Source: Clostridiales bacterium Firm_14 (GTDB lineage: Bacteria > Bacillota > Clostridia > Saccharofermentanales > Saccharofermentanaceae). From it: a stretch of 64,000 bases of DNA. The notes below the pieces were generated by a model, which searched no databases, was not told the origin of the DNA, and saw only the letters and a program-made list of their open reading frames with translations. Position 1 is the first letter of the stretch; each line of letters opens with the position of its first letter. The position numbers were made by a program, and so were the translations under genes. Shown here piece after piece: positions 62,851 through 64,000 of this stretch. The stretch lies in assembly GCA_001604135.1 (NCBI GenBank), contig LVAT01000007.1:1-64000 (forward strand). The letters are read 5' to 3'.

Positions 62851-64000
62851 ATGAGAAAAGTACTGTTTATAATTGCTTCCATATTATTCTTCACAGGATT
62901 CTTCCCGAGAGGGTGGGAGATCTTCCTGTGCCTGTTCCTGGTGCTCCTTACCGGAGTGCTCACGATAAAACCGGGACTTCCTGAGAAATTCGACAGCAGA
63001 TCAGCACTGGCTTCTGCAGTAATGACGATATTCTATGCCGTATATGTATTCATCACGTTCGGTGACATAGCAGGCGACAACATGCTGCTCCTCGCGGGAT
63101 TTACGGTCCTTACTGCTATAGGTGCTTTCTGGTTCATCTTAAATATCTTAAGCATGCTGCCTAAGGTAAAGCCTATGCCGAAGAACCTGGTATCCGAAGA
63201 TAACAGCATCGGCAAGGCCGGAATGCTCTATCTGCTGATAGTATCTGTCATCAACGTAACCTTTTTGTGCCAGTCATCGCCACTGTATCCTATGAATTAC
63301 TGGGATGATGTAAACAGTTATGTTACCGTCAGCAGGGCTGTCGTATCCGGCAAGATCCTTTATAAGGACATCTTCGACCATAAGGGACCCTTGCTGCATT
63401 TTATAAATATCCCTTTCTCGGCATTTAATCATCAGAGCTATCTGGGCGTATATATCCTGGAGATAATATTCTGTTTCTTCTGGCTTGTGCTGGCGCTTAA
63501 GCTGATGTCCCTTTATGTCAGGCTCGAGCGCACCTGCTTTATCGCGGTCCTGCCTCTGGCTATGCTGACATATTCAGTAAATGCATTCCATTACGGCGGA
63601 AGTACCGAAGAATATGCGCTTCCTCTGTTAACGCTCGGTCTTTATATCGGCTTGAAGCTCATTAAGGAAGAGCGCCTGCCGAGATTAAGCGAAGCCTTTA
63701 TCGCAGGTCTTGCATCAGGTTTCCTGTTCTGGATGAAATTTACCCTGACAGGTTTTTATATAGGATTCATCTTATTTGTTATCTACAGATGCATAAGATA
63801 CAAAAAGGGCCTTGAGATTCTTAAGCTCAGCGCGTTGTTTATTGCCGGCTTTGCGGCGATAACCCTGCCGGTCTTGTCTTATTTCTGGATTACGGGTTCT
63901 GTATCTTATCTCTATGAAGCATATTTCTACTTTAATATCTTCGTTTACAGCGGAGATTCCATATCGGTTGCCGGCAGGATCCCTTATGCGCTGATCCTTA
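62851..64000 (+). CDS. Polytopic GT-C/GT39-like membrane protein, cut by the window edge
   Basis: An open frame of at least 383 codons from ATG 62851, five bases after the phosphorylase stop, running off the end. Many membrane helices; after three or four of them the outside loop NYWDDVNSYVTVSRAVVSGKILYKDIFDHKGPLLHF (in parts: YWDDVNSYVTVSRAV, then YKDIFDHKGPLLHF) matches the dolichyl-phosphate-mannose/ArnT-like GT-C pattern with acidic D-D and HKGP. It probably moves a sugar from a lipid carrier to an envelope acceptor. No clear ribosome site before the ATG. Confidence 0.8.
   Translation, partial: MRKVLFIIASILFFTGFFPRGWEIFLCLFLVLLTGVLTIKPGLPEKFDSRSALASAVMTIFYAVYVFITFGDIAGDNMLLLAGFTVLTAIGAFWFILNILSMLPKVKPMPKNLVSEDNSIGKAGMLYLLIVSVINVTFLCQSSPLYPMNYWDDVNSYVTVSRAVVSGKILYKDIFDHKGPLLHFINIPFSAFNHQSYLGVYILEIIFCFFWLVLALKLMSLYVRLERTCFIAVLPLAMLTYSVNAFHYGGSTEEYALPLLTLGLYIGLKLIKEERLPRLSEAFIAGLASGFLFWMKFTLTGFYIGFILFVIYRCIRYKKGLEILKLSALFIAGFAAITLPVLSYFWITGSVSYLYEAYFYFNIFVYSGDSISVAGRIPYALIL

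Overview
The window looks like chromosomal DNA from a low-to-medium GC anaerobic member of the Bacillota, most likely class Clostridia from a gut or rumen setting. This is inferred from Shine-Dalgarno-rich starts (AGGAGG-like), CdaA-type cyclic-di-AMP synthesis, SD-dependent ABC exporters, an NCS2 uracil permease, PadR/DUF1700 genes, a secreted GH5 glycosidase and separate GlnRS and GluRS genes. No phage genes, transposases, integrases, rRNA or CRISPR arrays were seen. Three tRNA genes (Gly, Arg, Lys) are present, all with encoded CCA.

Layout: 0.1-1.3 kb holds a PadR/DUF1700 membrane-stress-type operon. 1.5-6.6 kb holds a microprotein, an unusual permease-acyltransferase-zinc ribbon fusion, an OPT transporter and a PqqD-like protein. 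7-10.5 kb holds lipid genes (PlsC-type acyltransferase, acyl-CoA ligase) and a YgjP-type metalloprotein. 10.5-15.9 kb holds a tandem hairpin repeat and a 1727-residue DUF4011 helicase with a predicted nuclease domain. 17-19.9 kb is a uracil salvage operon with two upp paralogues around uraA. 19.9-24.6 kb is an amino-acid ABC importer locus split by two opposite-strand acyltransferase-3 genes. 24.7-27.3 kb holds a PatB/MalY-type lyase and a TetR/EFR1-ferredoxin operon with a large palindromic operator. 27.4-31.2 kb is a heterodimeric ABC exporter flanked by a relic of the glnS 3' end and by glnS itself. 31.3-34.4 kb is glnS-gltX. 34.5-39.3 kb has a degenerate dehydroquinate-synthase-like protein, an M28 peptidase lipoprotein, a CdaA-CdaR fusion and a left-handed beta-helix acyltransferase. 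39.4-44.1 kb has small and secreted proteins, two tRNAs and two zinc-ribbon proteins. 44.3-50.4 kb is a divergent topoisomerase IV pair coupled to a deacetylase-like surface protein. 50.5-58.5 kb carries a PH-domain protein, a sirtuin with a histone-H1-like tail, a membrane MutS-like ATPase, then a four-gene phosphosignalling operon (kinase, TerY-like VWA, PP2C, coiled-coil protein). 58.5-64 kb has two large polytopic GT-C-like membrane proteins, tRNA-Lys, a Gfo/Idh/MocA oxidoreductase and pyrimidine-nucleoside phosphorylase.

The strongest candidates for something undescribed are the NCS1-like permease/PlsC/zinc-ribbon fusion (1630-4281), the kinase/VWA/PP2C/coiled-coil operon (53979-58453) that matches the TerY-P triad logic but has no Ter genes nearby, the sirtuin/MutS pair directly before it, the single-chain CdaA-CdaR protein (37049-38545), and the glnS 3'-end duplication bracketing the ABC exporter pair. 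All family calls are made by eye from motifs; no database search was run.
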